A stretch of DNA of 64,000 nucleotides from Lentilactobacillus farraginis DSM 18382 = JCM 14108 (lineage in GTDB: Bacteria; Bacillota; Bacilli; Lactobacillales; Lactobacillaceae), in assembly GCF_000583655.1 (NCBI RefSeq), contig NZ_BAKI01000006.1, positions 1 through 64,000 of the forward strand. The letters are read 5' to 3'. How positions within the stretch are numbered: position 1 is the first letter of the stretch; every line of letters begins with the position of its first letter. The notes beneath the pieces were generated by a model. That model was not told the DNA's origin. It worked only from the letters and a program-made list of their open reading frames with translations, and did not search any database. The position numbers were made by a program, and so were the translations under genes. Shown here one piece after another: positions 45,558-55,328 of the stretch.

Positions 45558-47005
45558 TGTTAAATTCGGAAAATAAATTAACACCCGACTCAAAATATTT
45601 GATTTTAAATGCCAGCGCCAATAAGGAGCTTGATCAAGCTGTTTTAACGAACTTGTATTTACCAATTATTGGCCGTGGTGCCGTTTCACTTTACAATTTA
45701 CTTTGGTCAATGAGTGTCAATGACCATAACCGCCTGGTGCTGCACAAGCATTTCGAACTGCAAAGCATTTTAGATGTCGGCGTCGATAAATTGTTGCGAT
45801 ATCGGCGTAAACTTGAGGCCGTTAATTTATTGGTAACGTCCGTATCGCTCACTTCACCGGACAGTTATGTCTATTCACTGAGAGAGCCGTGTACGGCAAC
45901 CGAATTTTTGAAAACCGATGTTTTGTCGATCCTGCTTCTGAGCAGAGTTGGCGAGGAGACGTATAATCGCATTGTTGCCCGGCTCTTTATACCGACGCCG
46001 GATGTCGGCGATGTCAGGGATGTTTCGGCATCGTTATTGGACGTTTTCCAAATCCCTGAAAATACGATTAAGAATATTCCGGGACCGGTCAATACGGCTA
46101 AGCGGACTATTAACGCTAACCAAGCCCGGATTGATTCCAAGGAATGGCTGCCAGACGATGATTTTGATTTTAATTTGCTGCTGGACATCCTTAGGCCGGC
46201 TTATGTTAATTTGGAAAGTGTCAAAGCAGCCTACCCGTTGATCTTATCAGAACACGTTTTGTATGGCGTTGATGAAATTAAAATGGCTGATTTTATTCGA
46301 AAAGCAACTGGTTTGGTCAATGATAAGTTGAATCAGAAAAATTTAAAATTGATTATTAGTCGCAGTTATACACAGCCTGATATTCAAAAACGGGCTGCTG
46401 CCCAGGCGACAGCTGGGAAATCAGCTGATCAAAACCAGCGAAAAAAGCTTGATGTTGATTCAACAACCCAAGAGATTATCAAGATTAGCAAGACGCACGC
46501 GCCAATTGCTTTTTTGAGAGGCATCAAGGATCAGAAGGGTGGCATGGTGACTTCCGGTGAAGAATGGATGATTCGGGAATTGGATTCCAAAAACATTCTA
46601 CCGGTTGAGGCAATCAATATTTTAAGTTATTATATTCTGATTGTTTTGGGCCATTCGTCATTAATTCAAAATTTATTCAACACCATTGCCGATCAGTGGT
46701 CCCAAGCTCATGTTGCGTCAGCAGAAGACGCGGTTTTGGCAATTCAAAACTATGAAGCGGATAAGGAAAAGAAACAGCAGGAACGCCAGAAACGGGCCAG
46801 CAAATATACCGGCCGCAGTCATCGCCAAATTGTTGAAAAATTGCCGGAATGGGCTAAGAAGAAAAAAGAACAGGAGAAAGCTGCCAGCAAGGCGAAAAAG
46901 GCCGCAGCTGAGCAGTCCTATGAACCGGATCCAGAGGAGCGAAAACGGGTTAATGAGGAATTGGCAGAATTAAGAAAAAGAAAGGAACGGGGGCGTAAAC
47001 TATAA
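45557..47005 (+). CDS. dnaB: replication initiation/membrane attachment protein DnaB (helicase co-loader)
   Basis: 482 residues, start after GGAGGAG. The N-terminal winged-helix DDBH1 domain (residues 20-120) and a DnaD/DnaB-like DDBH2 region (about 310-380, APIAFLRGIKDQKGG, EWMIRELDS) are present, followed by a long Lys/Glu/Gln-rich tail. This is the Firmicutes DnaB that works with DnaD and DnaI to load the replicative helicase, not the helicase itself. One-base overlaps on both sides with nrdR and dnaI. Confidence 0.9.
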   Translation: MLNSENKLTPDSKYLILNASANKELDQAVLTNLYLPIIGRGAVSLYNLLWSMSVNDHNRLVLHKHFELQSILDVGVDKLLRYRRKLEAVNLLVTSVSLTSPDSYVYSLREPCTATEFLKTDVLSILLLSRVGEETYNRIVARLFIPTPDVGDVRDVSASLLDVFQIPENTIKNIPGPVNTAKRTINANQARIDSKEWLPDDDFDFNLLLDILRPAYVNLESVKAAYPLILSEHVLYGVDEIKMADFIRKATGLVNDKLNQKNLKLIISRSYTQPDIQKRAAAQATAGKSADQNQRKKLDVDSTTQEIIKISKTHAPIAFLRGIKDQKGGMVTSGEEWMIRELDSKNILPVEAINILSYYILIVLGHSSLIQNLFNTIADQWSQAHVASAEDAVLAIQNYEADKEKKQQERQKRASKYTGRSHRQIVEKLPEWAKKKKEQEKAASKAKKAAAEQSYEPDPEERKRVNEELAELRKRKERGRKL

Positions 47006-47946
47006 TGAAACCAGTCAGTAAATATATCCAGCAATTTCTAAGGGAGCGGACAATAAACGGCCAAGGCGCCCACAAGAGCTATGAATTGGCAGTTAAAGAA
47101 ATTAAAGCGAATCCTGAAATTCAAAAATTTGTTAGGGAAAATAAAAATAAATTGGCTGACGATGCGGTAACCCGTTCCATTGCCAAGCTGCGGGAATACC
47201 TGTTTATTCAAAAAAGTCGGAAACAAGGTCAGGCAACGTTTGCCCAGGGGTATGAACCCAAGTTAATCGTAAATGACCGCTTGATTGATATCAGTTATGA
47301 GCCAGGTGAGGAAACGCTTGCCAAACGAAAAGCGGAGATGCTTGCTAAGCGGGTGACGACAGTTGCGATGCCGGCGGATATCCGGCATGCATCTCTTGAA
47401 CACTTTGATCAGCATGATAATCGACGCTATAAAGCTTTTGCCCAGGCGGTTCACTTTACCAAGGATTATACCAAGAGCAAGCACTTTGTCCCGGGATTTT
47501 ATTTTTACGGGCCTTTTGGAGTCGGCAAAACTTATTTACTGGGGGCGTTAGCCAATGATTTGGCTGACAGTGGTGTATTAACAACCCTGGTGCATTTTCC
47601 AAGTTTTGAAAGTGAAATGAAAGCTTCAATTGGCGATCGCAGTTATCTGCGAAAAATTGATTCGGTAAAAAAATCCCCAATTTTAATGCTGGATGACATG
47701 GGAGCGGGGACGCTTTCATCGTGGGTTCGAGATGAAGTACTGGGTGTTATTTTGGAATATCGGATGCAACAGCGGCTGCCAATGTTTTTCAGTTCCAATT
47801 TTTCAATGGATGACTTGGAAGAAAACTGGTTGACTTATGATCGCAAGGGCGATGGTGAACCACTAAAGGCCCAACGGTTAATGCAGCGAATCAGGTTTTT
47901 GTCGCGTGAAGTTGAGATGATTGGTAGAGATCGGCGATTAGAGTGA
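47005..47946 (+). CDS. dnaI: primosomal protein DnaI (helicase loader)
   Basis: 313 residues. The N-terminal helicase-interacting domain is followed by an AAA+ core with Walker A GPFGVGKTYLLG near residue 168, Walker B ILMLDDMGAG near 230, and sensor-1 FSSNFS. The start overlaps the dnaB stop (TAATG). Loads the replicative helicase at oriC and restart sites. Confidence 0.92.
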   Translation: MKPVSKYIQQFLRERTINGQGAHKSYELAVKEIKANPEIQKFVRENKNKLADDAVTRSIAKLREYLFIQKSRKQGQATFAQGYEPKLIVNDRLIDISYEPGEETLAKRKAEMLAKRVTTVAMPADIRHASLEHFDQHDNRRYKAFAQAVHFTKDYTKSKHFVPGFYFYGPFGVGKTYLLGALANDLADSGVLTTLVHFPSFESEMKASIGDRSYLRKIDSVKKSPILMLDDMGAGTLSSWVRDEVLGVILEYRMQQRLPMFFSSNFSMDDLEENWLTYDRKGDGEPLKAQRLMQRIRFLSREVEMIGRDRRLE

Positions 47947-47965
47947 ATTAATTCACCATTTTCAA

Positions 47966-47994
47966 TTGACAACCTTGAAAATGAATTCTATACT
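47966..47994 (+). promoter_or_regulatory. promoter of thrS
   Basis: A consensus -35 TTGACA (47966-47971) and TATACT (47989-47994) with a 17-bp spacer, directly ahead of the T-box leader. Confidence 0.85.
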
Positions 47995-47999
47995 TAAAA

Positions 48000-48262
48000 C
48001 CAATGAATTAGGAAGACATGATAATTATTTTTTCAATCGCAGGGAGAACGGCTTAAAACTGGAAGGCTGTTTGTTTAGAGAGTAATTATTACCACTTCTT
48101 GATAATCGGATTGCGGAAAATGCTATCCCGGATGGTTTCCGTTAGCAGCCACTTGAGAGCTTTTTTGGAGAAGTAGATGCTTTTCTAAAAATTCAAAAGG
48201 GTGGAACCGCGCTAATAACGTCCCTGGCATACATGTTTTATATGTATGTCGGGGACGTTTTT
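48000..48262 (+). promoter_or_regulatory. T-box riboswitch of thrS
   Basis: The T-box core AGGGTGGAACCGCG lies at 48198-48211, followed by the terminator ACGTCCC ... GGGGACGTTTTTT (48219-48262). Stem I begins around 48010 and includes the AGGGAGAACGG element. Uncharged tRNA-Thr would favour read-through into thrS, which begins 33 bp downstream. Confidence 0.9.
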
Positions 48263-48295
48263 TGTGGTTTCAAAATAAAAAAGGAGTTAATACAA

Positions 48296-50239
48296 ATGTC
48301 AGAACTTTCATTTGAATTTCCAGATGGTAGCGTTAAAGCGTTTGACGACGGCGTTACTGCTGAAGAAATTGCCAAATCAATTTCAATTAGTTTAGGAAAA
48401 AAGGCAGTTGCCGGAAAAGTGGATGGCCAATTTGTCAATAATGATGAGCCGTTACATAAGGGCGGTAAGATTGAAATCGTTACCGGTGATAGCGACGATG
48501 GCTTAAATGTGCTTCGCGAAACGGCCGCACAGGTTTTAAAAGCAGCGATTGCTGCCAATTTCAAGGATATTCGTTTTGGTGAAAGTGCCGCTGATGAAGA
48601 CGGCTTCTTTGTTGATACGGATAAGCCTGAAACACAAATTAGTGTGGATCAGCTTGACAGCTTGACAAAATCCATGCAGAAGCTGATTAGTCAGGATTTA
48701 CCGATTAAAGTCATTTTCTTAAGCAAAGAAGCTGCTTTAAAGCAGGTAGCTGGTGATCCATATCAAACTGAATTGGTAAAAGAATCCGCCCATGATGATC
48801 AGGTTAAGTTCTTTGAAATCGGCGACTTTAAATCGGTTGCCGAAGGTGCTGCCCTGCCTTCGACCGGTAAAGTTAAAATATTTAAATTACTGTCCGTTGC
48901 CGGGGCTTATTGGCAGGGTAAGTCGTCCAATCCGATGCTTCAACGAATTTACGCAACGGCCTTCAACAAGCAGTCCGAACTTGATGCTGATCTTAAGAAA
49001 CGTCAGGAAGCCCATGACCGTGATCACCGGGTAATTGGAAACCAGCTTGATTTGTTCTTCGTTGATCCCAAAGTTGGTGCCGGGTTACCGTACTGGATGC
49101 CAAATGGTGCTACTATTCGGCGTACCATTGAGCGGTATATTGTTGATAAGGAAGTTGCCAACGGTTACGAGCACGTTTACACACCGGTCTTGGCCAACCT
49201 TGACTTATATAAACAATCCGGCCACTGGGATCACTATCGTGAGGATATGTTCCCGCCAATGGATATGGGCGACGGCGAGGAGCTTGAATTGCGGCCGATG
49301 AACTGCCCAAGCCACATTCAAATTTATAATCACCATATTCGTTCATATCGTGAGTTACCGTTGCGAATTGCCGAACTGGGCATGATGCACCGTTATGAAA
49401 AATCCGGTGCTTTAAGCGGTCTTCAACGGGTTCGTGAAATGACGCTGAACGATGGTCACACGTTTGTTGCCCTTGATCAGATTCAGGAAGAATTCCAAAA
49501 GATTTTGAAACTGATGGTCGAAGTTTATCATGATTTTGACATCAATGATTATACCTTCCGATTGAGTTATCGGGATCCGGAAAATACTGAAAAGTACTTT
49601 GATGATGATGAAATGTGGAATCGTGCGCAAAGCATGTTAAAGGGCGCTATGGATGAAATGGGCCTGGATTATGTCGAAGCTGAAGGAGAAGCTGCTTTCT
49701 ATGGTCCAAAGCTGGATGTTCAAACAAAGACGGCGCTTGGGAATGAAGAAACGCTTTCAACGATTCAATTGGACTTCATGCTGCCGGAACGATTTGACCT
49801 TCATTATGTTGGCGAAGACGGTAAGCAGCATCGTCCGGTTATGATTCACCGGGGATTGGTTTCAACGATGGAGCGATTTGTTGCTTATCTGACTGAAATC
49901 TATAAGGGTGCCTTCCCAACATGGCTGGCACCTCATCAAGTTAAGATTATCCCGGTTTCTCAAGATAAGCACGGTGATTACGCTAAGCAGATTAACGATC
50001 AGCTTCGCAAGCTTAAGATTCGTTCTTCTGTTGATACCCGGGCTGAGAAAATGGGTTATTTGATTCGGGATGCCCAAACGCATAAGATTCCGTATACGTT
50101 GGTTGTCGGTGACGAAGAAGTCAGTGGTAAGAGCGTTTCGGTCCGCCGTTACGGGGAAAAGGATACGCAATCTGAATCTTTGGCCAGCTTTGTTGATGAA
50201 ATTCAAAAGGATATTGCATCATATTCACGAAATGATTAA
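48296..50239 (+). CDS. thrS: threonyl-tRNA synthetase, editing site degenerate
   Basis: 647 residues from the ATG at 48296 after AAGGAG. N-terminal TGS domain (1-62), N2 editing domain (63-225), class II catalytic core with motif 2 and zinc ligands (PMNCPSH, GHTF, MIHRGL), and a C-terminal anticodon-binding domain. In the N2 domain the HxxxH motif of canonical enzymes is ETAAQ (Glu75, Gln79), and the CxxxH motif is AEGAA (Ala182, Ala186). So all four residues used to clear Ser-tRNA-Thr are missing, while the flanking LPSTGK and the core are conserved. Aminoacylation should be normal; editing in cis should be absent. Controlled by a T-box. Confidence 0.95.
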   Translation: MSELSFEFPDGSVKAFDDGVTAEEIAKSISISLGKKAVAGKVDGQFVNNDEPLHKGGKIEIVTGDSDDGLNVLRETAAQVLKAAIAANFKDIRFGESAADEDGFFVDTDKPETQISVDQLDSLTKSMQKLISQDLPIKVIFLSKEAALKQVAGDPYQTELVKESAHDDQVKFFEIGDFKSVAEGAALPSTGKVKIFKLLSVAGAYWQGKSSNPMLQRIYATAFNKQSELDADLKKRQEAHDRDHRVIGNQLDLFFVDPKVGAGLPYWMPNGATIRRTIERYIVDKEVANGYEHVYTPVLANLDLYKQSGHWDHYREDMFPPMDMGDGEELELRPMNCPSHIQIYNHHIRSYRELPLRIAELGMMHRYEKSGALSGLQRVREMTLNDGHTFVALDQIQEEFQKILKLMVEVYHDFDINDYTFRLSYRDPENTEKYFDDDEMWNRAQSMLKGAMDEMGLDYVEAEGEAAFYGPKLDVQTKTALGNEETLSTIQLDFMLPERFDLHYVGEDGKQHRPVMIHRGLVSTMERFVAYLTEIYKGAFPTWLAPHQVKIIPVSQDKHGDYAKQINDQLRKLKIRSSVDTRAEKMGYLIRDAQTHKIPYTLVVGDEEVSGKSVSVRRYGEKDTQSESLASFVDEIQKDIASYSRND

Positions 50240-50257
50240 CTGACTTGAGACTGATCG

Positions 50258-50286
50258 TTGACACGATGATTAATCGATGATATGAT
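50258..50286 (+). promoter_or_regulatory. promoter of the infC-rpmI-rplT operon
   Basis: TTGACA (50258-50263) and TATGAT (50281-50286) with a 17-bp spacer. Confidence 0.85.
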
Positions 50287-50292
50287 GTTGAA

Positions 50293-50450
50293 GTTGACAT
50301 AAAAGCAGAGGCAACCCGCTTCTCGCCTTAGTAAAGTTGTTTTGCTGGGCACGATATCGAGTAAGAACCTACGTTGTTTAGTACCATGGTTGGGTTCTTT
50401 AATGATGGCGGGTGCGTTGTGTACCCGCCATCTTTCTGCTTTTCTAAATT
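50293..50450 (+). promoter_or_regulatory. L20-type leader of infC-rpmI-rplT with terminator
   Basis: The 160-nt untranslated leader holds a hairpin GAACCTACG...TTGGGTTC (50366-50398) and a strong terminator GATGGCGGGT / ACCCGCCATC followed by a T-rich run (50404-50445). In Bacillus relatives ribosomal protein L20 binds such a leader and causes termination. The arrangement here is the same; L20 binding itself is inferred. Confidence 0.75.
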
Positions 50451-50468
50451 ATTTGGAGGTGAAGCACC

Positions 50469-50990
50469 ATAGCTAGAGATATGATGGTTAATGAAGGAAT
50501 CCGCGCACGCGAGGTTCGTTTGATCGGCCCGAATGGTGATCAATTAGGTGTTAAGTCAAAGTCTGAAGCGCTTCGATTGGCCGAGGATGCTGAATTGGAT
50601 TTAGTTCTTGTTGCTCCGAAGGCAAAACCACCTGTTGCAAAGATTCTTGATTATGGGAAATATCGATTTGAACTTCAAAAGAAGGAACGCGAATCCCGTA
50701 AGAAACAAAAAGTCATCAGTGTCAAAGAAGTACGATTAAGCCCGACAATTGATGTTAACGATTTTAACACAAAATTGAAAAACGCCAAGAAGTTCTTGGC
50801 CAAGGGCGAGAAAGTTCGAGTTTCAATTCGGTTTAAGGGACGTGCCATTACACATAAGGATATTGGTCGAAACGTTCTCGAAAGAATGGCCAAGGAGACA
50901 GCTGATGTTGCGACTGTTACCCAACGGCCAAAAATGGACGGTAGAAGTATGTTCTTAATGCTTTCGCCCAAGGAACCCGATAAAAAATAA
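50469..50990 (+). CDS. infC: translation initiation factor IF-3, AUA start
   Basis: 173 residues. The strong GGAGGTGA site (50456-50463) is correctly spaced for ATA at 50469-50471 (then Ala-Arg-Asp-Met-Met), whereas the ATG at 50481 has no site near it. Non-AUG starts (AUU, AUA, AUC) are a known feature of infC, allowing IF-3 to repress its own translation. The N-domain ([20 protein letters not shown]) and C-domain with basic helices ([19 protein letters not shown]) are complete. Heads the operon with L35 and L20. Confidence 0.93.
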   Translation: MARDMMVNEGIRAREVRLIGPNGDQLGVKSKSEALRLAEDAELDLVLVAPKAKPPVAKILDYGKYRFELQKKERESRKKQKVISVKEVRLSPTIDVNDFNTKLKNAKKFLAKGEKVRVSIRFKGRAITHKDIGRNVLERMAKETADVATVTQRPKMDGRSMFLMLSPKEPDKK

Positions 50991-51020
50991 TTATTAAAAT
51001 TTTGAGGAGGATTTTTACCA

Positions 51021-51215
51021 ATGCCTAAACAAAAAACAAACCGTGCCGCAGCAAAGCGTTTTAAAAAGACTGCCAACGGTGGAATCAAGAGTGCCCATGC
51101 ATATACAAGTCACCGTTTTCACGGTAAGACAAAGAAACAACGTCGCCAACTTCGTGGTACACATATGATGGATCACACTAATCTGAAGACTTACAAGAAG
51201 TTACTTTCAAAGTAA
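51021..51215 (+). CDS. rpmI: ribosomal protein L35 (bL35)
   Basis: 64 residues, highly basic, start [17 protein letters not shown] with GAGGAGG upstream, ends KKLLSK. Second gene of the infC operon. Confidence 0.95.
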   Translation: MPKQKTNRAAAKRFKKTANGGIKSAHAYTSHRFHGKTKKQRRQLRGTHMMDHTNLKTYKKLLSK

Positions 51216-51280
51216 GCGTTTCTTGTCACATTACGCGACTGGAATAATTATACTGATAGTTATCATAGGAGGAATTCAAA

Positions 51281-51637
51281 ATGCCACGAGTAAAAGGTGG
51301 AACAGTTACACACGCACGTCGTAAACGTGTTTTAAAATTAGCAAAAGGTTATCGCGGTGGAAAGTCACGTCTGTTTAAGACGGCTAAAGACCAGGTTATG
51401 AAGTCACAGGTATATGCATTCCGTGACCGTCGAGCCAACAAAGGCAATTTCCGAAAACTTTGGATTGCGCGAATTAATGCTGCTGCTCGGCTTAACGACC
51501 TCAGTTACAGCAAATTAATGCATGGACTGAAGCTTGCCAACATCGACATGAATCGAAAGATGCTTGCCGACTTGGCTGTTAACGACGCTGATGCATTCAA
51601 AGCATTGACTGACGAAGCAAAAAAGGCTCTTAAGTAA
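51281..51637 (+). CDS. rplT: ribosomal protein L20 (bL20)
   Basis: 118 residues; basic N-terminal tail ([26 protein letters not shown]) and globular C-domain with [12 protein letters not shown]. It assembles early into the 50S subunit and is expected to bind the leader at 50293-50450 to regulate this operon. AGGAGG site upstream. Confidence 0.95.
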   Translation: MPRVKGGTVTHARRKRVLKLAKGYRGGKSRLFKTAKDQVMKSQVYAFRDRRANKGNFRKLWIARINAAARLNDLSYSKLMHGLKLANIDMNRKMLADLAVNDADAFKALTDEAKKALK

Positions 51638-51655
51638 TTTCGATATGCTAAAATT

Positions 51656-51691
51656 AACTTTCACCGATGATTTTGGTGGAAGTTTTTTTAA
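51656..51691 (+). terminator. terminator of rplT operon
   Basis: AACTTTCACC pairs with GGTGGAAGTT, followed by TTTTTT. It lies 20 bp after the rplT stop. Confidence 0.85.
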
Positions 51692-51721
51692 ATAAAAACC
51701 ATCAAAACTAAGGAGAAACAT

Positions 51722-52237
51722 ATGTTGGCAAAATTTAGACCAACTTGGATGATTGAGAGTATTTTTCACGTATCCCCTCAATTTCTGTTGGAAAATAATA
51801 TCAACTGTGTTCTAACCGATCTGGACAATACGTTGGTCCCTTGGAATTCTAAAAAAGGATCGGCAGAATTAAGATCCTGGCTTCATGAGGTTAAAAAATA
51901 TGGCATTCAGGTGATTGTCGTTTCAAACAATAGTCATCGCAGAATTAAAGCGGCGGTTCAAGATTATGAACTGCCATTTGTACCAAGGGCAATGAAGCCA
52001 TTGACGATTGGTATTCGGCATGCTTTGAGGCAGTTTAACCTAGACAAGCAATCAACTGTTATGATTGGCGATCAACTGCTGACAGACGTGGTTGCGGCCA
52101 ACAGTTGCCATGTAAAAAGTATTCTTGTAAAGCCGTTGGTTAGTAACGATGCTTGGAATACAACGCTTAACCGTTATTTTGAAAAGGTTATTTGGAATAA
52201 ATTAATTAAGAAGTATCCTAATTTACATTGGGAATAG
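51722..52237 (+). CDS. yqeG: HAD IIIA family phosphatase YqeG
   Basis: 171 residues. HAD motif I VLTDLDNTLVPW, motif II VVSNN, and motif III/IV GDQLLTDVVAAN are present. The family is conserved next to yqeH in Firmicutes; the substrate is not established. First gene of the yqe cluster, ten bases from yqeH, start after AAGGAG. Confidence 0.9.
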   Translation: MLAKFRPTWMIESIFHVSPQFLLENNINCVLTDLDNTLVPWNSKKGSAELRSWLHEVKKYGIQVIVVSNNSHRRIKAAVQDYELPFVPRAMKPLTIGIRHALRQFNLDKQSTVMIGDQLLTDVVAANSCHVKSILVKPLVSNDAWNTTLNRYFEKVIWNKLIKKYPNLHWE

Positions 52238-52246
52238 GAGGCATAC

Positions 52247-53383
52247 ATGTCAGAAAATGATGTAATTGTTGAGGGTGACGTTGTTCACTGTATTGGTTGT
52301 GGTGCAAAGGTTCAGACAACAGATAAAAATGCATTGGGCTATACGCCTAAGTCAGCTCTGGAAAAAGGGCTTCAGAATGGTGAAGTATACTGCCAACGCT
52401 GTTTCAGGCTGCGTCACTACAATGAAATTGCACCGGTTAGTCTATCTGATGATGACTTCCTTAAGTTATTAACCAGTATTTCCAGTACGGATTCTTTAAT
52501 TGTTTACGTGGTGGATATTTTTGATGTTAATGGCAGCCTGATTCCCGGGCTTCATCGGTTTGTTGGTCAGAATCCGGTTTTACTTGTAGGTAACAAGTTG
52601 GATGTTTTACCAGCTTCCATTAAGAAGCGGAAGGTTCGCGATTGGTTGCGGCAACGTGCCAACTCAGCCGGCATTCGGCCAATTGATGTCGAATTAATTT
52701 CAGCCAAAACCAATTTTGATGTCGACCATCTGTTGGATCAGATTGAAAAGTATCGGGCTGGTAAGGACGTTTACGTTGTCGGGGTTACCAATGTTGGTAA
52801 GTCAACCTTAATTAATGCGATTATTCGCCAGTCAACCGGTATTAAGGAGTTGATTACCACCTCCCGTTTTCCGGGAACAACCTTGGATCGAATCGATATT
52901 CCGTTGAACGATGGTCACATGATCGTTGATACACCGGGGATTATTCAACCGGAGCAAATGGCTCACCATTTGGTTGGTAAAGAGTTGAATTTAGTGACGC
53001 CACAAAAAACAATTAAACCGAAAGTCTATCAACTGAATCCGGAACAAACGCTGTTTTTTGGTGGTGTGGCCCGGTTCGATTATGATTCAGGCGACAGAAA
53101 ACAAGGGTTTACGGTTTATGTCGAAAATAATTTGTACATTCATCGAACTAAATTAGCGAATGCGGCTGATTTTTACGAAAAACATCTGGGTGATTTATTA
53201 ACACCACCCAGCGAGAATCGAAAAGATGATTTTCCACCGCTGGAGCGTCATGAATTTAAAACGACTCAAAAAAGTGATATTGTAATTGAAGGCCTTGGCT
53301 GGATTACAGTGCCGGGTGATGTCGTTGTTTCCGGCTGGGCACCAAAGGGTGTTTCGGTTTTGGTTCGTCCGGCGATGATTTAA
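52247..53383 (+). CDS. yqeH: ribosome biogenesis GTPase YqeH
   Basis: 378 residues. An N-terminal zinc finger (CIGCG ... CQRCF) precedes a circularly permuted GTPase: G4 NKLD and G5 SAK come before G1 GVTNVGKST and G3 DTPG, with G2 in between. A C-terminal TRAP-like RNA-binding domain follows. It is needed for 30S subunit assembly. AGGAGG site. Confidence 0.94.
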   Translation: MSENDVIVEGDVVHCIGCGAKVQTTDKNALGYTPKSALEKGLQNGEVYCQRCFRLRHYNEIAPVSLSDDDFLKLLTSISSTDSLIVYVVDIFDVNGSLIPGLHRFVGQNPVLLVGNKLDVLPASIKKRKVRDWLRQRANSAGIRPIDVELISAKTNFDVDHLLDQIEKYRAGKDVYVVGVTNVGKSTLINAIIRQSTGIKELITTSRFPGTTLDRIDIPLNDGHMIVDTPGIIQPEQMAHHLVGKELNLVTPQKTIKPKVYQLNPEQTLFFGGVARFDYDSGDRKQGFTVYVENNLYIHRTKLANAADFYEKHLGDLLTPPSENRKDDFPPLERHEFKTTQKSDIVIEGLGWITVPGDVVVSGWAPKGVSVLVRPAMI

Positions 53384-53394
53384 GGAGAATTTTA

Positions 53395-53706
53395 ATGAAA
53401 TTAACTGGAAAACAAAAGCGCTATTTACGGGCGTCCGCTAATCGAATGAAACCGATTTTTGAGATCGGAAAGAATGGACTCTCAACAGTGTGGTTGGCAG
53501 AGATTTTAAAAGCAATCGATGCCCGCGAGCTTATTAAAATAAGTATTTTGCAAAATGCAGCTGTCAACCCCGATGATGTTCAGCAATTTATTGAAGCAAA
53601 TAGTGACATTACAGTTGTTCAAAAATTGGGGAAGACACTTGTATTATTTAAAGTATCTTCAAACAAGGATAATCGTGACTTATCAAATGAAGTATTTTCA
53701 ATTTAG
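53395..53706 (+). CDS. yhbY: ribosome assembly RNA-binding protein YhbY
   Basis: 103 residues of the CRM (CRS1-YhbY) domain family: LTGKQKRYLRASANRMKP, the GxxG-like loop IGKNGLS and RELIKISIL are typical. It binds pre-ribosomal RNA. Between yqeH (11 bp) and nadD. Confidence 0.92.
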   Translation: MKLTGKQKRYLRASANRMKPIFEIGKNGLSTVWLAEILKAIDARELIKISILQNAAVNPDDVQQFIEANSDITVVQKLGKTLVLFKVSSNKDNRDLSNEVFSI

Positions 53707-53727
53707 TCAGTATCGAGGTATTTGAAC

Positions 53728-54359
53728 ATGGTTAACGTTAGTCAAACAGTCCAAGTTTTGCCTAAAACCAAGCCGATTACGCAAAATCATCGAAAACGGG
53801 TGGGCATTTTGGGCGGCACATTTAATCCGGTTCACAACGGTCATCTAATTATTGCTGAACAGGTCAGAGATCAGCTGGGATTGGATAAGGTATACTTTAT
53901 GCCGGACGCCAACCCGCCACATGTTGATCCAAAATTTGCGATTGATGCCAAAGATCGGGTTGCAATGGTTAATTTGGCGATTTCAAATAATACCAAATTT
54001 GAAGTTGAGATGACAGAAATTCTTCGGGGCGGGGTTAGTTATTCGTACGATACAATGTTGGAGCTGACCCGGCGACATCCTGAAAACCAATATTATTTTA
54101 TTATTGGTGGCGATATGGTTAATTATCTGCCAAAATGGTACCGAATTGATGATTTAATTAAATTGGTTTCGTTTGTCGGTGTTAAGCGCGATGCTACACG
54201 CCGGCCTCAAAATATCCTATAATTTGGGTGGATGTTCCCTACATTGATATCTCGTCGACCCTGATTCGATCCAAAGTTCGCCAACATCAGTCGATTCGTT
54301 ATCTTGTACCGGATGCTGTTTTGAAATATATAAAGGAGAATCGTTTATATGGAAAATAG
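53728..54359 (+). pseudogene. nadD: nicotinate-nucleotide adenylyltransferase, frameshifted
   Basis: Makes nicotinic acid adenine dinucleotide in NAD synthesis. GILGGTFNPVHNGHL carries the HxGH nucleotidyltransferase motif near residue 38. At about 54200-54206 the frame slips by one missing base: after VKRDATRR, translation continues in the next frame as [24 protein letters not shown] (ISSTxxR motif) to RLYGK. Joined length is about 210 residues, normal. The gene is essential in most bacteria, so a sequencing error is likely. Start ATG 53728 lies nine bases after GAGGT; a TTG precedes it. The real stop overlaps the yqeK start. Confidence 0.9.
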
Positions 54360-54960
54360 TCAACTGACTTATCATGAACAAATTGTGCCGTATTCACGAA
54401 AAGAATTAGTCAAGAAATTAAAGGACGCGTTAACTGAAAGCCGCTATCAGCATGTGCTGAGAGTGGAGCAAACGGCAATTGAACTTGCGCAAAGAAACGG
54501 GGTTGATCCGGAACGGGCCAGTGTTGCCGGATTGGTTCACGACTATGCCAAGCAGCGACCGGCAGCGGACTTTATTCAAGCCATTAAGACTTATCAGCTT
54601 GACCCGATTTTATTGGATTATGGCAATGCGGTTTGGCATGGTGTTGTTGGTTGGTTATTTGTCAAAAACGAGCTTCAAATTAATGATATTGAGGTTTTGA
54701 ACGCGGTTAAGTATCATACGGTTGGCCATCAGTATATGACGCCTTTGGAACAAATTGTATATATGGCTGACTATATTGAACCCGGTCGGGAGTTTCCCGG
54801 AGTGGATGAAGCCCGAAAGATAACCTTTGATAATCTGCAGAAGGGCGTCGCCTATCAGACAAAGCAGACGTTAGGGTATTTAGTAGCCCACAATAAGCCG
54901 GTTTTTCCTCAAACCATTTATACTTATAACAGTTGGGTACCAAAGTTTGATTTGAATTAA
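54349..54960 (+). CDS. yqeK: HD-domain hydrolase YqeK (symmetrical Ap4A hydrolase family)
   Basis: 203 residues. HD motifs [22 protein letters not shown] and WHGVVGW, then YHTVGH and DYIEPGR, are in family order and bind an iron pair. YqeK proteins split diadenosine tetraphosphate into two ADP. It overlaps nadD by 11 bases (ATGGAAAATAG). Confidence 0.9.
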   Translation: MENSQLTYHEQIVPYSRKELVKKLKDALTESRYQHVLRVEQTAIELAQRNGVDPERASVAGLVHDYAKQRPAADFIQAIKTYQLDPILLDYGNAVWHGVVGWLFVKNELQINDIEVLNAVKYHTVGHQYMTPLEQIVYMADYIEPGREFPGVDEARKITFDNLQKGVAYQTKQTLGYLVAHNKPVFPQTIYTYNSWVPKFDLN

Positions 54961-54971
54961 GGAGAAATTGT

Positions 54972-55328
54972 ATGGACAGTAAAGAAATTTCACAAATCGT
55001 TGTTCGGGCCGCTGACAGCAAGCGGGCACATGACATTGTCGTTTTGGATATGCAGAAAGTTAGTTTAATGGCTGATTATTTTATTATCGCTGACGCCAAC
55101 TCGAATCGACAGGTTAAAGCCATTGCCGATGAGGTGATCGATCAGGTCGAAGCTAACGAAGTCCATGTTTATAGTGTTTCCGGAAAAGAAACGGCTAATT
55201 GGATTTTAATTGATCTGGGCGATGTGGTTGTTCATGTTTTCCAAAAAGATACGCGTGATTTCTATAACTTGGAAAAATTGTGGTCGGAGGCACCGCTGGT
55301 TAATATCGATTCCTGGGTTGAGGTATGA
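54972..55328 (+). CDS. rsfS: ribosomal silencing factor RsfS
   Basis: 118 residues of the Iojap/RsfS family: conserved ADYFIIADANSNRQVKAIADEV, GKETANWILIDLGDVVVHVF and a YNLEKLWS end. It binds uL14 and blocks subunit joining under starvation. AAGGAG site; overlaps the next gene by four bases. Confidence 0.94.
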   Translation: MDSKEISQIVVRAADSKRAHDIVVLDMQKVSLMADYFIIADANSNRQVKAIADEVIDQVEANEVHVYSVSGKETANWILIDLGDVVVHVFQKDTRDFYNLEKLWSEAPLVNIDSWVEV

